Made by a program: the position numbers and the translations under genes. The notes beneath the pieces were generated by a model. The model had not been told where the DNA came from, searched no databases, and saw only the letters and a program-made list of their open reading frames with translations. 64,000 nt of DNA from Thiosymbion sp942492625 (GTDB lineage: Bacteria; Pseudomonadota; Gammaproteobacteria; Chromatiales; Chromatiaceae). The stretch spans positions 310,001 through 374,000 of the forward strand of contig CALOFM010000005.1 in assembly GCA_942492625.1 (NCBI GenBank). The letters run 5' to 3'. Below, piece after piece: positions 9,252 to 17,458 of this stretch (its first letter is position 1; each line of letters opens with the position of its first letter).

Positions 9252-9671
9252 TCAAGCGTCGAGGTTGTCCAGCGCCTTCTGGAAACGGTTGGCGTGCGAG
9301 CGCTCGGCCTTGGCGAGGGTCTCGAACCAGTCGGCGATCTCGTCGAAGCCCTCGTCGCGGGCGGACTTGGCCATGCCTGGGTACATGTCGGTGTACTCGT
9401 GGGTCTCGCCGGCGATCGAAGCCTTCAGGTTGTCACCGGTGCCGCCGATGGGCAGACCGGTGGCGGGATCGCCCGAGACCTCCAGGTACTCCAGGTGACC
9501 GTGGGCGTGGCCGGTCTCACCCTCTGCGGTAGAGCGGAATACGGCCGCTACGTCGTTGTAGCCCTCCACATCCGCCTTGGAGGCGAAGTAGAGATAGCGG
9601 CGGTTGGCCTGGGACTCGCCTGCGAATGCGTCTTTGAGGTTCTGTTCGGTCGTGCTGCCTTTGAGATCCAT
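9252..9671 (-). CDS. Rubrerythrin-family diiron protein (no rubredoxin domain)
   Basis: A 139-residue ferritin-like four-helix protein. Diiron ligands are visible in FAGESQANRRY (E19), AEGETGHAHGH, GETHEYTDMYPGMA and KAERSHANRF. The rubredoxin-type Cys4 iron site of classical rubrerythrin is absent, so electrons must come from another donor. The expected role is cytoplasmic peroxide reduction. GGAG lies 6 bp before the ATG. It sits 115 bp downstream of oxyR on the same strand, with an OxyR-like site between them, which suggests peroxide-induced expression. Confidence 0.88.
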   Translation of the reverse strand: MDLKGSTTEQNLKDAFAGESQANRRYLYFASKADVEGYNDVAAVFRSTAEGETGHAHGHLEYLEVSGDPATGLPIGGTGDNLKASIAGETHEYTDMYPGMAKSARDEGFDEIADWFETLAKAERSHANRFQKALDNLDA

Positions 9672-9753
9672 GTCTTTCTCCGGAGTGTTGATCTTATGAA
9701 CGCGGATAACATACGGGACTCACGAAAATAGCGCCTGCCCCGGCGCAAACGAA

Positions 9754-9790
9754 ATTGTTTGTTCCAATGATGCCGATAGTCTGAGTTTAT
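9754..9790. promoter_or_regulatory. Candidate OxyR-binding site upstream of the rubrerythrin gene
   Basis: Two 15-bp elements, ATTGTTTGTTCCAAT (9754-9768) and ATAGTCTGAGTTTAT (9776-9790), are separated by 7 bp. This is the 15-7-15 layout of the OxyR consensus (ATAG-N-T-N3-A-N-CTAT repeated), and about 14 of 20 specified positions agree. The second element overlaps the oxyR stop codon. The rubrerythrin start is about 80 bp away. Confidence 0.4.
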
Positions 9791-10722
9791 CGACGCTCGT
9801 CGACATAGGTGACGCAGCCTAGATCTGCTGCCCTCACCGCGTGCGCAAGCACATCCACCGCTTCGATGCGCGGAAAAGATCTGCGCCAGGCCAGGGCTAC
9901 TCGCCTTCTCGGAGCCTCCCCGGCGAAAGGCAGGAGGCGAACCAGTGGCTCGGAGAACCTCTCCACCGCCGCAGCGGTGCAGGGCAGCACCGTAATTCCC
10001 ACCCCGCTGGCCACCATGCAGCGGATGGTCTCCAGAGAACCGCCCTCGAAGCCGCGCTGCAGGGTCCCGCCGCTGGTGGCGGACTTGACGCATTTCGGGC
10101 AGACCTGAAGTACTTGGTCGCGGAAACAGTGCCCCGCCCCCAGCAGGAGCACGTCCTCGTCGCCGAGCCGATCGGCCTCCACGGCATCCTGACCGGACCA
10201 GGGATGGCTGCCGGGAAGCAGAACCGAGAAGGGCTCGTCATACAGGGGACGCGTGAGGACGCCCGGCTCGTCGAAGGGGAGCGAGATGAGGATGACGTCC
10301 AGATCGCCGCACTTGAGGCGCTCGCTCAATACGGCCGTAAAGTTCTCCTCGATCAGCAGGGGCATATCGGGGGCATGGGCCGCGACCAGGGGTACAAGCC
10401 GCGGCAGCAGGTAGGGGCCGATGGTATAGATGGCCCCGAGGCGCAGCGGGCCGGCGAGCGGGTCTCTGCCGCGCCGCGCCAGGGCCTTGACACCGTCGGC
10501 CTCTTCCAGAACGCGCCGGGCCTGCTCGACGACCTGCTGGCCGACGGCGGTTACCATAACCTCCCCTCCACCGCGCTCGAACAGGCTCACACCAAGCTCG
10601 TCCTCGAGCTTCTTGACTGCGACACTCAGGGTTGGTTGACTGACGAAACATGCCTCCGCGGCGCGTCCGAAATGACGTTCCCTCGCGACGGCAACGATGT
10701 AGCGAAGCTCGTTGAGTGTCAT
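9787..10722 (-). CDS. oxyR: Peroxide sensor and LysR-family regulator OxyR
   Basis: LysR-type regulator of 311 residues. The N-terminal winged helix-turn-helix covers residues 1-60 (TLNELRYIVAVARERHFGRA, then CFVSQPTLSVAVKKLEDELG). The regulatory domain carries GHCFRDQVLQVC with the two redox cysteines at 199 and 208, the same numbering as E. coli OxyR, so peroxide sensing by disulfide formation is very likely. The downstream rubrerythrin gene is a probable target. It diverges from cpdA. Confidence 0.93.
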   Translation of the reverse strand: MTLNELRYIVAVARERHFGRAAEACFVSQPTLSVAVKKLEDELGVSLFERGGGEVMVTAVGQQVVEQARRVLEEADGVKALARRGRDPLAGPLRLGAIYTIGPYLLPRLVPLVAAHAPDMPLLIEENFTAVLSERLKCGDLDVILISLPFDEPGVLTRPLYDEPFSVLLPGSHPWSGQDAVEADRLGDEDVLLLGAGHCFRDQVLQVCPKCVKSATSGGTLQRGFEGGSLETIRCMVASGVGITVLPCTAAAVERFSEPLVRLLPFAGEAPRRRVALAWRRSFPRIEAVDVLAHAVRAADLGCVTYVDERR

Positions 10723-10915
10723 CGCAAACCCGAAATCTTACGAATAATCACGTTCGTTGTTTGAACCGTTAACCGTGCCTCGGTTTCAGACGCTGGTGTA
10801 AAGCATTATTCTAACGTCGCTAGATAGCTGGGAAGTATCCAGGGAAATCCATGGTCTGCAAGCCGCGAGAGGGGAAACCGCGCGTATCTATGCCGCTTCT
10901 GAAACGGGTGCGCCC

Positions 10916-11743
10916 ATGATCCGTTCCAAGGTGCAAGCCGGCGTCCCCGCCAGCGACAGCCTGCGCATTCTGCAGCTTACCGATACCCACCTGTACGCCG
11001 ACCCGCAAGGCCGGCTGCTGGGTCAAAGCACACGCCGTACCCTGGAGCTGGTCTTGGATCTGGCCACCGGCACCCCGGGGCTCATCGACCTGATCCTATT
11101 GACCGGCGACTTGGTCCACGACGAAAGCGCCGAAGGTTACCACTATTTGCAAAGGCGGATGGCGAACCTGGGCCGGCCTTGTTACTCCCTGCCGGGCAAC
11201 CATGACCTGAAACCGCTCATGTCCTCCTGCTTCGACGACGAAAGCGTGCGCATGGAGACAGCGGTCCAGATCGGCGCCTGGAACCTGGTGCTGCTCGACT
11301 CGACAACACCTGGCGAAGACGGCGGACACCTGGACACCGGTGAGCTCGCACGGCTGAAGGATGCGCTGGCGCAACGGCCGGACGACCCTACACTGATTTG
11401 CCTTCATCACCAGCCTGTCCCCGTAGGCAGCCATTGGATCGATACCATGGCCCTGGACAACCCGGGTGCCTTCTTCGACATCATCGACCGTCATCCCCAG
11501 GTGCGCGGGATCATCTGGGGCCACGTCCACCAGGAGTTCTCCAGCCTGCGCAATGGCGTCCATCTGATGGGGTCCCCGTCCACCTGCGTTCAGTTCAAGC
11601 TGGGCACGGCGGAGTTTGCCCTCGACGAGCTCACGCCCGGCCTGCGGTGGCTGGAGCTTCACCGGGATGGCCGCATCGACACCCGCGTAGAGCGCATCGC
11701 TGCCTATCCCGACCCCCTCGTGCTGAGCACCGGCGGCTACTGA
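10916..11743 (+). CDS. cpdA: 3',5'-cyclic-AMP phosphodiesterase CpdA
   Basis: Class III metallophosphoesterase of 275 residues that hydrolyses cAMP to AMP. The full metal-binding set is present: LTDTHLYAD (D, H), LTGDLVHD, the GNHD box in LPGNHDLKP, LHHQP, and GHVH in IIWGHVHQEF. Length and motif order match CpdA. It is a single plus-strand gene diverging from oxyR and converging on sfsA. No strong ribosome-binding site precedes the ATG, so a different start within the first 15 residues is possible. Confidence 0.92.
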   Translation: MIRSKVQAGVPASDSLRILQLTDTHLYADPQGRLLGQSTRRTLELVLDLATGTPGLIDLILLTGDLVHDESAEGYHYLQRRMANLGRPCYSLPGNHDLKPLMSSCFDDESVRMETAVQIGAWNLVLLDSTTPGEDGGHLDTGELARLKDALAQRPDDPTLICLHHQPVPVGSHWIDTMALDNPGAFFDIIDRHPQVRGIIWGHVHQEFSSLRNGVHLMGSPSTCVQFKLGTAEFALDELTPGLRWLELHRDGRIDTRVERIAAYPDPLVLSTGGY

Positions 11744-11764
11744 CGACCCCTCGCGGATTCGGGA

Positions 11765-12478
11765 TCACTCCGAGAGATCCACCGGCAGGCCGTCGCCGAC
11801 GTTCAGACCTGTATCCGTGTGCCGAACACGCACGGCCAACACCTCGACACCCAAGGCGGCGACCTCCACCAAACGCGCACCATAGGCCGGATCGATCGAC
11901 CAAGCCGGCGCGAAGCGCTCCCCCTCGGGCCGATTCAGGGCGAACAGGATTACGCCTCTGCGCCCCTGCTCCACCGCCGCCAGAAGCAGGCCAAGGTGCT
12001 TGCGCCCGCGCTCGCTGACCGCATCGGGGAAACGCAGACAATCGCCGTCCAGCAGGGTCGCGTTCTTGACCTCAACCAGGACATCGGCGGCGGGTCCGTC
12101 TAATAGGGCGATATCCAGACGTCCCTTGGGGTGTCCGGCAGGGGCGAAGCCCACCTCGCGCTTCAGCTCCCGGTAGCCGCTCAGGCGGGAAATCCTGCCG
12201 GCGGCGATCCCTTCGGCCATCACCGGGTTGGTGCGCCCGGTATGAACGCCGACCCAGCCACCGCCCATATCCACCCGCTCCAGGGTCCAAGCCAGCTTGC
12301 GCCGGAGATTGTCGCTGTGGCTTAGATGGACCGGGGCGCCGGGCTCCCAGCAGGTCGCCATAGTCCCGGTATTGGGTACGTGGGCGGTGACCTGCGAGCC
12401 GTCCGCGAGCTCGACATCCGCCAGAAATCGCTTATAGCGGCGCAGGATGCGCCCGTCGGTGAGGGGAGGAAGCTGCAG
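11765..12478 (-). CDS. sfsA: SfsA, DNA/RNA-binding nuclease-like protein, CTG start
   Basis: The first ATG (12361) would remove the conserved N-terminus. Reading upstream in frame gives QLPPLTDGRILRRYKRFLAD, then a segment ending HVPNTGTM, which matches E. coli SfsA (RYKRFLAD, CPNTGAMTG). The only sensible start is a CTG at 12478 with GGAG 7 bp before it, giving 237 residues, the normal family length. The nuclease-like core is visible as RLDIALL, LVEVKNATL and FPDAVSERGRKHLGLL. It lies 10 bp after the acylphosphatase stop, so the two are cotranscribed. SfsA was named for maltose-gene stimulation; its exact role is unsettled. Confidence 0.9.
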   Translation of the reverse strand: MQLPPLTDGRILRRYKRFLADVELADGSQVTAHVPNTGTMATCWEPGAPVHLSHSDNLRRKLAWTLERVDMGGGWVGVHTGRTNPVMAEGIAAGRISRLSGYRELKREVGFAPAGHPKGRLDIALLDGPAADVLVEVKNATLLDGDCLRFPDAVSERGRKHLGLLLAAVEQGRRGVILFALNRPEGERFAPAWSIDPAYGARLVEVAALGVEVLAVRVRHTDTGLNVGDGLPVDLSE

Positions 12479-12488
12479 CTCGGATCTC

Positions 12489-12779
12489 CTAGTGGGTGTC
12501 GAATCCGCTGAGATTCTGAAAGGCCCCGGGCTCGCAGGCGACGCCCGTCACATCGGCCATGGGCGGCCCGTTGCGCAGCCATTCGCGAAGCTGGCCCACC
12601 TGATCCGGCTCGCCGCACACCATGACCTCCACCCGCCCGTCGGGCAAGTTGCGCGCGTATCCCGTCAGCCCGTGGCGCAGCGCCTGCTCCCGAGTGGCGG
12701 CGCGGAAGAACACCCCCTGAACCCGACCCGCCACCAGGCAGCGGAAACACACGCGTTTGTCCGTCGCTTGCTCACTCAT
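12489..12779 (-). CDS. acyP: Acylphosphatase
   Basis: A 96-residue ferredoxin-like-fold enzyme that hydrolyses acyl phosphates. The catalytic signature GRVQGVFFRAATREQA holds the phosphate-binding arginine, and ARNLPDGRVEV holds the catalytic asparagine. The N-terminus has extra cysteines (VCFRC) ahead of the first strand. It is the first gene of a two-gene unit with sfsA on the minus strand. Confidence 0.9.
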   Translation of the reverse strand: MSEQATDKRVCFRCLVAGRVQGVFFRAATREQALRHGLTGYARNLPDGRVEVMVCGEPDQVGQLREWLRNGPPMADVTGVACEPGAFQNLSGFDTH

Positions 12780-12842
12780 TTTCTCTGTCCTCTATCGCCT
12801 GCGGGCCTTGTAACCCGTTGCGCCTGTTGTTTCGAATCGCGA

Positions 12843-12861
12843 CCCGGGGCGTCGCCCCGGG
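12843..12861. repeat. GC-rich perfect inverted repeat
   Basis: CCCGGGGC-GTC-GCCCCGGG forms an 8-bp stem with a 3-base loop in the intergenic gap between acyP and the thioredoxin-like gene. There is no T tract after it on either strand, so it is not an obvious intrinsic terminator. Confidence 0.5.
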
Positions 12862-13021
12862 CTGGTATGTCACGCCCCTTGGGGGCTGGAGATCGGACCG
12901 CAGATTAGCCTGGAACGCGGAACCGGGGAATTCCGCCCCGGGCGGAAAGCCGACCTGAAGTCTCCCGCGTGCTGGTGGATTCCTTTGCTACTCTGATCAC
13001 CCAAGCTCGAGCGGCACCGGT

Positions 13022-13579
13022 CTAGTTCGCCGCCTTTCGACGCTCGAGCTTATAGCGGGTGAAGCTCGTCTTGGCGTACTCCCCGTTCACCACAAACTCG
13101 CCGAGCCATTGGAACTCCCGCGCGTCCCGCGTTGCACCCGTGTACCTCGCAACCAGATTGCCGTCCAGGTCGAAGAATGCGAACACCGGCGTCGCCCGCA
13201 CGCGAAACTGCTTGAGCGCAAAGTCCTTCTGCGCCTGGGTATTGCCCTGGAAGTCCGTCACCTCCAGATCCCCTTCGATGTCCACGGGAAACACCAGAAA
13301 GTGCTCCTTGAAATAGTCCTGGATCTCCGGCTGGTTGAGCACCGTGGTCTTCATGCGGTGGCAGAAGGGGCACTCGTCCATCTCGAACATGATCAGGATG
13401 CCCTTCTTTCCCTGATCCCGCGCATTTTCCAGCTCCTCGGAAAAATCCCCGAACGTCGTATCGAAGAAATGCTCCTGCGCATCCCTGACCGCCCCGAACG
13501 CCGCGCTGGCGGCAAAAACCATGAGCAGGCCAATAAGCGCCCGCCTCTGTGCAACAGATCCGACGGTGACAGCAATCAT
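13022..13579 (-). CDS. Periplasmic thioredoxin-fold protein with CPFC motif
   Basis: The start is placed at the ATG at 13579, where AGGT lies 5 bp upstream and a signal peptide follows at once (RRALIGLLMVFAASAAFG). The thioredoxin fold spans about 45-150, with the redox motif in MFEMDECPFCHRMKTTVL and the cis-proline in VRATPVFAFF. It resembles SoxW and DsbD-gamma-like periplasmic thiol reductases, so it probably reduces or isomerises exported disulfide proteins. The partner is unknown; no sox or ccm genes are adjacent. Confidence 0.8.
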   Translation of the reverse strand: MIAVTVGSVAQRRALIGLLMVFAASAAFGAVRDAQEHFFDTTFGDFSEELENARDQGKKGILIMFEMDECPFCHRMKTTVLNQPEIQDYFKEHFLVFPVDIEGDLEVTDFQGNTQAQKDFALKQFRVRATPVFAFFDLDGNLVARYTGATRDAREFQWLGEFVVNGEYAKTSFTRYKLERRKAAN

Positions 13580-13774
13580 GTGACCTAACCTCTGCAAGCC
13601 CGGTAGTTCTATTGGAAACGGGGATTGTCCAGGCATTGCCGCCTCGGATCAACGTCACCCCGCGCCGATGGGGTTCGAGCACCGGCGCCAGCGAGCCCTT
13701 TGGAGTTCGCAGGCTGCGGCTTAGAATAGTGTTTTTTGCGGGGCAAACTGCGCCCCCTCGGAACGGGAGCACCC

Positions 13775-14122
13775 ATGACCGTCACCATTTATCACAATCC
13801 GCGCTGCAGCAAATCCCGCCAGACCCTGGGGTTGCTGCAGGAGAATAACGTCGAGCCCGAGATCGTCGAGTACCTCAAGAGTCCACCGGACGCCGAGACC
13901 CTGGAGAAGCTGCTGGACATGCTGAGTCTGGAGCCGCGCGAGCTCATGCGCAAAAAGGAGAAGGAATACAAGGAGAACGACTTGGCGAATCCCGACCTTT
14001 CGCGGGAGGAGCTGATCGCGGCCATGGTCGCTCATCCAAAGCTGATCGAGCGCCCCATCGTCGTCACGGGAGAAAAGGCCGCCCTGGGCCGGCCACCGGA
14101 ATCCGTCCTCGACATCCTGTAG
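13775..14122 (+). CDS. ArsC-family arsenate reductase-like protein (YfgD type)
   Basis: A 115-residue protein starting at the ATG at 13775, preceded by GGGAG. The glutaredoxin-type ArsC signature IYHNPRCSKSRQTLGLL holds the single catalytic cysteine, and ERPIVV in the C-terminal half matches the family's conserved arginine region. Many such proteins in housekeeping contexts (YfgD, ArsC-like) are not part of ars operons, and none is present here. It is followed 62 bp downstream by wrbA and hda in the same direction, an arrangement also seen in other gammaproteobacteria near hda. Confidence 0.85.
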   Translation: MTVTIYHNPRCSKSRQTLGLLQENNVEPEIVEYLKSPPDAETLEKLLDMLSLEPRELMRKKEKEYKENDLANPDLSREELIAAMVAHPKLIERPIVVTGEKAALGRPPESVLDIL

Positions 14123-14184
14123 TCTCGAACCGGCTGTAATCGGTCGCTCACGCAACACGCATCCGAACAGGAGCAGATGATGCA

Positions 14185-14790
14185 ATGCCGTACATTCTGA
14201 TTCTTTACTACAGCCGCCACGGCGCCACCGAGGAGATGGCGCGCCAAATTGCCCGCGGGGTTGAGGAAGTCCCGGGCATCGAGGCCCGCCTGCGGAGCGT
14301 CCCCGCCGTATCCACGGTGTGCGAGGCAACGCAGGACAGCATTCCGGCTGCAGGCGCCCCCTACGCCGAGCTGGACGAGCTGCGTAACTGCGCCGGACTC
14401 GCGCTGGGAAGTCCCACCCGCTACGGCAACATGGCCGCCCCGATGAAGTACTTCCTCGACGGCACCAGCCCCCTGTGGATGGCAGGCGCCCTGATCGGCA
14501 AGCCGGCGGGGGTGTTCACCTCCACCTCCAGCCTCCACGGGGGACAGGAGACGACCCTGCTGTCCATGATGCTGCCGCTCATGCACCACGGGATGCTGCT
14601 GCTGGGACTTCCCTACAGTGAGACCGACCTGCTGCGCACCAGCACCGGCGGGACCCCCTATGGTCCGTCCCACCTGGCCGGCCCGGAGAGCAACCTGCCC
14701 CTGTCCGATGCGGAAAAGCGGCTGTGCCGGGCTCTGGGCAAGCGCCTCGCCCGCACCGCGTTGGCCGTCGAACCCGAAACGGGCGGTTGA
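14185..14790 (+). CDS. wrbA: NAD(P)H:quinone oxidoreductase WrbA
   Basis: Flavodoxin-fold FMN enzyme of 201 residues that reduces quinones by two electrons. The phosphate-binding loop appears as YYSRHGATEEMAR, and the family motifs GSPTRYGNMAAPMKYFLD and GVFTSTSSLHGGQETTLLSM follow in order. The loop IPYSETDL-like segment (LPYSETDLLRTSTGGTPYGP) is also typical. It lies in an arsC-like/wrbA/hda run; wrbA ends 12 bp before hda, so cotranscription is likely. Confidence 0.93.
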   Translation: MPYILILYYSRHGATEEMARQIARGVEEVPGIEARLRSVPAVSTVCEATQDSIPAAGAPYAELDELRNCAGLALGSPTRYGNMAAPMKYFLDGTSPLWMAGALIGKPAGVFTSTSSLHGGQETTLLSMMLPLMHHGMLLLGLPYSETDLLRTSTGGTPYGPSHLAGPESNLPLSDAEKRLCRALGKRLARTALAVEPETGG

Positions 14791-14802
14791 TCCGAATCTC
14801 CA

Positions 14803-15498
14803 ATGCACCAGCTTACGTTACCCGTTCAGCTGCAGCCGGAGGCGGACTTCGCCTCTTTCCTCAACGGACCCAATGCGGAGGCCGTTACCGCGGTCACCGC
14901 CTGGGCAGAGGGAACAGGCGACGATTTCCTGTACCTTTTCGGACTCTCCGGGAGCGGCAAGTCCCATCTGCTGCAGGCGGCATGCCGACTCGCGGTTCAA
15001 CGCAAGGCATCCGCTGTCTACCTGCCGTTGGGGCATGAGGACTTGGCCCCGTCGGTACTCGACAACCTGGAGCTTTGGGATATGGTCGCGCTGGACGATG
15101 TGCAGTCGATTGCCGGGAACGAGACCTGGGAGCGCGACCTGTTCGACCTCTACAACCGGCTCCGAGAGGCGGGAAAGCGCCTGCTGGTGAGCGCACGGGC
15201 CCCCGCCTCCGAGCTTGAGCTGACACTTGCCGACCTGCGCTCGCGCCTCGGCTGGGGACCGGGTTACAGGCTGCGCCCTTTGAGCGACGGCGATTGCGAG
15301 CGCCTGCTGCTGGAATCGACAGAACGCCGGGGGCTCGAGCTGGGCGACGACGCCGTGCGCTACATCATGCGCCGCAGCCCGCGGGACGCCGGCTCGCTGA
15401 TGGACCTGGTGGACAAGATAGACCGGGAGAGCCTGCGCACCAAGCGGCGCCCTACCCTGTGGCTGGTCAGGCAGATCTTGGGGGCATCCGAGACTTAG
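14803..15498 (+). CDS. hda: DnaA regulatory inactivator Hda
   Basis: AAA+ protein of 231 residues that stimulates ATP hydrolysis by DnaA after initiation. The N-terminus has the sliding-clamp-binding sequence QLTLPVQL (residues 3-10). Walker A is FGLSGSGKSHLLQA, and the Walker B equivalent is VALDDVQSIAG; LRSRLGWG is the sensor/arginine region shared with DnaA. Length fits Hda rather than DnaA. DnaA boxes lie far downstream at nrdA, a classical DnaA-controlled gene, so both ends of this circuit are in the window. Confidence 0.93.
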   Translation: MHQLTLPVQLQPEADFASFLNGPNAEAVTAVTAWAEGTGDDFLYLFGLSGSGKSHLLQAACRLAVQRKASAVYLPLGHEDLAPSVLDNLELWDMVALDDVQSIAGNETWERDLFDLYNRLREAGKRLLVSARAPASELELTLADLRSRLGWGPGYRLRPLSDGDCERLLLESTERRGLELGDDAVRYIMRRSPRDAGSLMDLVDKIDRESLRTKRRPTLWLVRQILGASET

Positions 15499-15969
15499 GA
15501 GCCTGTCTGACTTGCGCGTTCGTCACGAGGGAGCGCGGGGCCGCGGATTCGGTGCAACCTCCTCCGGGAGTTGAAGCGCCCCTTATCCGGTGCGTCGGCC
15601 CCCCGGGGGTACTGGTGGCCGGCGCTCCCGCGCGCCGCATTGGGTGATCTCCGGCAAGTCGAGCGAGATCTACACGAACCGCTCGCGGAACAAGTCGTTG
15701 AAGGCGCACCTCTCCTCCACAGGCTGATAACGGCCGATCCAGGCGTTGAAACAGACGGAGCGGACTGCGCGCCGGTCCTCCCCGTTCTGCGCCTCGCGCA
15801 GCAGGCGCTCGGTATGGCGCAGCAGCAGGGTTGAACAGGCGCTTGTGCGCCTTAGGCAACCTCCCTTTCCATTTGACAATGTTCCGGCAAGCTCCCGATG
15901 AGGTGAATCGCCCTAACCTGTCTCCAGCGTCGAGAACGACGCCACAACAGTCAACTGAGGAGACAAATC
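15499..15969. other. Gap between hda and the PepSY gene with a possible coding remnant
   Basis: About 470 bp. On the minus strand, 15879-15670 reads a 69-residue frame ending SVCFNAWIGRYQPVEERC and then FNDLFRERFV with a stop. The composition looks protein-like, but there is no family I recognise and no ribosome-binding site, so it may be the tail of a decayed gene. The last 60 bp should hold the promoter of the PepSY gene, whose start has GAGGAG 7-10 bp upstream. Confidence 0.3.
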
Positions 15970-16506
15970 ATGAAACCGATTAGAAAGAGCGTCATCGCGA
16001 TGACCGTCACCGGCGTGCTGACCGGAACCGCGGTTGCGGCCGTTGCCGATACCGCCAAGGGTAAGCCGTTCGAAGGTGTGGTGGTCGAAGACGTCGTCAT
16101 TTTGGAGCAGTTCCCTGCCGAGGTTCAGAGCGGCTCCGTCCAGGCGAAGGACGAGGGCGAAAAGGCCATGGCGGCCCGCGCCAAGATAACCGCCAGCGAA
16201 GCCGCCCGGATCGCACAGACGGCCCTGCCAGGCAAGGTAGTCGAAACCCAGTTGGATGACGAGAACGGTTACCTCATTTGGGAAGTCGAGCTGATCGGCG
16301 ACCAGGGGCAGGAGACCCAGCTGAAGATCGACGCGGGCAACGGTCGCCTGTTGGCCGTCGAGGCAGGCGAGGCGGGGGAGCATGAGGAGGCGAACGACCG
16401 CGAGGATCGCGACGGTGACCGCGAAGACCGGGACGACAACAAGCACAGCAGCTGGAAGTTCTGGGAACACGACGACCAGGACGAACGCCACGCTGATCAC
16501 GGCTAA
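15970..16506 (+). CDS. Periplasmic PepSY-domain protein with acidic/His tail
   Basis: Signal peptide in residues 1-27. A PepSY domain lies at about 70-125: ITASEAARIAQTALPGKVVE, then GYLIWEVELI and QLKIDAGNGRLLAVE. The last 45 residues are dominated by Asp, Glu, Arg and His with a WKFWEHDD segment, a composition that could bind divalent metal ions. PepSY proteins are often encoded with two-component systems and envelope functions and are thought to act as inhibitory or sensory periplasmic modules. It heads the island ending in the RR/HK pair at 26.9-28.9 kb. Confidence 0.8.
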   Translation: MKPIRKSVIAMTVTGVLTGTAVAAVADTAKGKPFEGVVVEDVVILEQFPAEVQSGSVQAKDEGEKAMAARAKITASEAARIAQTALPGKVVETQLDDENGYLIWEVELIGDQGQETQLKIDAGNGRLLAVEAGEAGEHEEANDREDRDGDREDRDDNKHSSWKFWEHDDQDERHADHG

Positions 16507-16603
16507 GGGGTAATGGGTGCGACGGCCGATTGAGGACGTCGCCCCTCCCCGCTGCGCCAAACCGATTCGCCAACAAACTGCACAACCGCATAGGAGAAAT
16601 CCA

Positions 16604-17419
16604 GTGAATGCCATCGAACGGATCGATGCCTGCGACCCTCTCATCAAGGTCCCGGTCATCATCACCATCTACTTTTGGATCATCAAGATCCTCGCCACTA
16701 CGGTGGGCGAAACCGGTGCGGATTACCTGATCTTCAATCTGCACTTCGGTCTCATCGCCACATCCGTGGCGATGAGCGCTCTGCTGGCCGCATTCCTGTA
16801 CGCACAGGTCAAGAGCAAGACCTACGTGCCCTGGCTTTACTGGGCAACGGTAGTGCTCGTCAGCATCGTCGGCACCCTGATCACCGACAACCTGACCGAC
16901 AACCTCGGCATCCCGCTGGAGACCACTACCATCGGCTTCAGTCTCGCCCTGGCCGGGACCTTCGGACTTTGGTATTTCCATGAGCGATCATTGTCGATCC
17001 ATAGCATCTTCACCGCCAAGCGGGAGCTGTTCTACTGGGCGGCCATCCTGTTCACCTTCGCCCTGGGCACGGCCGCGGGCGACTTGGCCGCGGAATCCCT
17101 GGCGTGGGGCTATGCCGTCTCCGCCCTGGTGTTCGGTGCGGCCATCGCAGCGATTACGATTGGATTCTATGCCTTCAAGCTCAATGCGATCCTCGCCTTC
17201 TGGCTGGCCTATATCCTGACCCGGCCCCTGGGCGCCTCGTTAGGCGACTACCTGTCGCAGCCGCTCGGCAACGGCGGACTGGGCCTTGGCACGGTGGTCA
17301 CGAGCGTATGGTTCCTCGCGGCGATCCTGACCCTGGTGGTCTTCCTGACCATCACCCGGGCGGACGCACCGCGGTTGCAGACCGGCGCCCCGCAGCTCCA
17401 GGCGGACGAAACCGCTTGA
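16604..17419 (+). CDS. DUF347/COG4705 multi-pass membrane protein, GTG start
   Basis: The start is a GTG at 16604 with AGGAG 7 bp upstream, giving 271 residues; the preceding 29 in-frame residues have no membrane or domain character. About eight transmembrane helices are visible, organised as repeats around similar short motifs (KVPVIITIYFWIIKILATT, GTLITDNLTDNLGI, ILTRPLGASLGDYL). The acidic T-x-GD and DN-x-x-DN positions within helices are typical of DUF347 repeats. The function is unestablished; relatives are found with PepSY genes and have been linked to metal homeostasis, which is inference here. Confidence 0.8.
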   Translation: MNAIERIDACDPLIKVPVIITIYFWIIKILATTVGETGADYLIFNLHFGLIATSVAMSALLAAFLYAQVKSKTYVPWLYWATVVLVSIVGTLITDNLTDNLGIPLETTTIGFSLALAGTFGLWYFHERSLSIHSIFTAKRELFYWAAILFTFALGTAAGDLAAESLAWGYAVSALVFGAAIAAITIGFYAFKLNAILAFWLAYILTRPLGASLGDYLSQPLGNGGLGLGTVVTSVWFLAAILTLVVFLTITRADAPRLQTGAPQLQADETA

Positions 17420-17458
17420 TCATTGCCGGCAGGGATGCCGGCCAAGGAGGGTTCAATC

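Noticed and set aside
12843..12861. Terminator for acyP-sfsA
   Set aside because: The hairpin lies upstream of acyP, not downstream of sfsA, and has no T tract.
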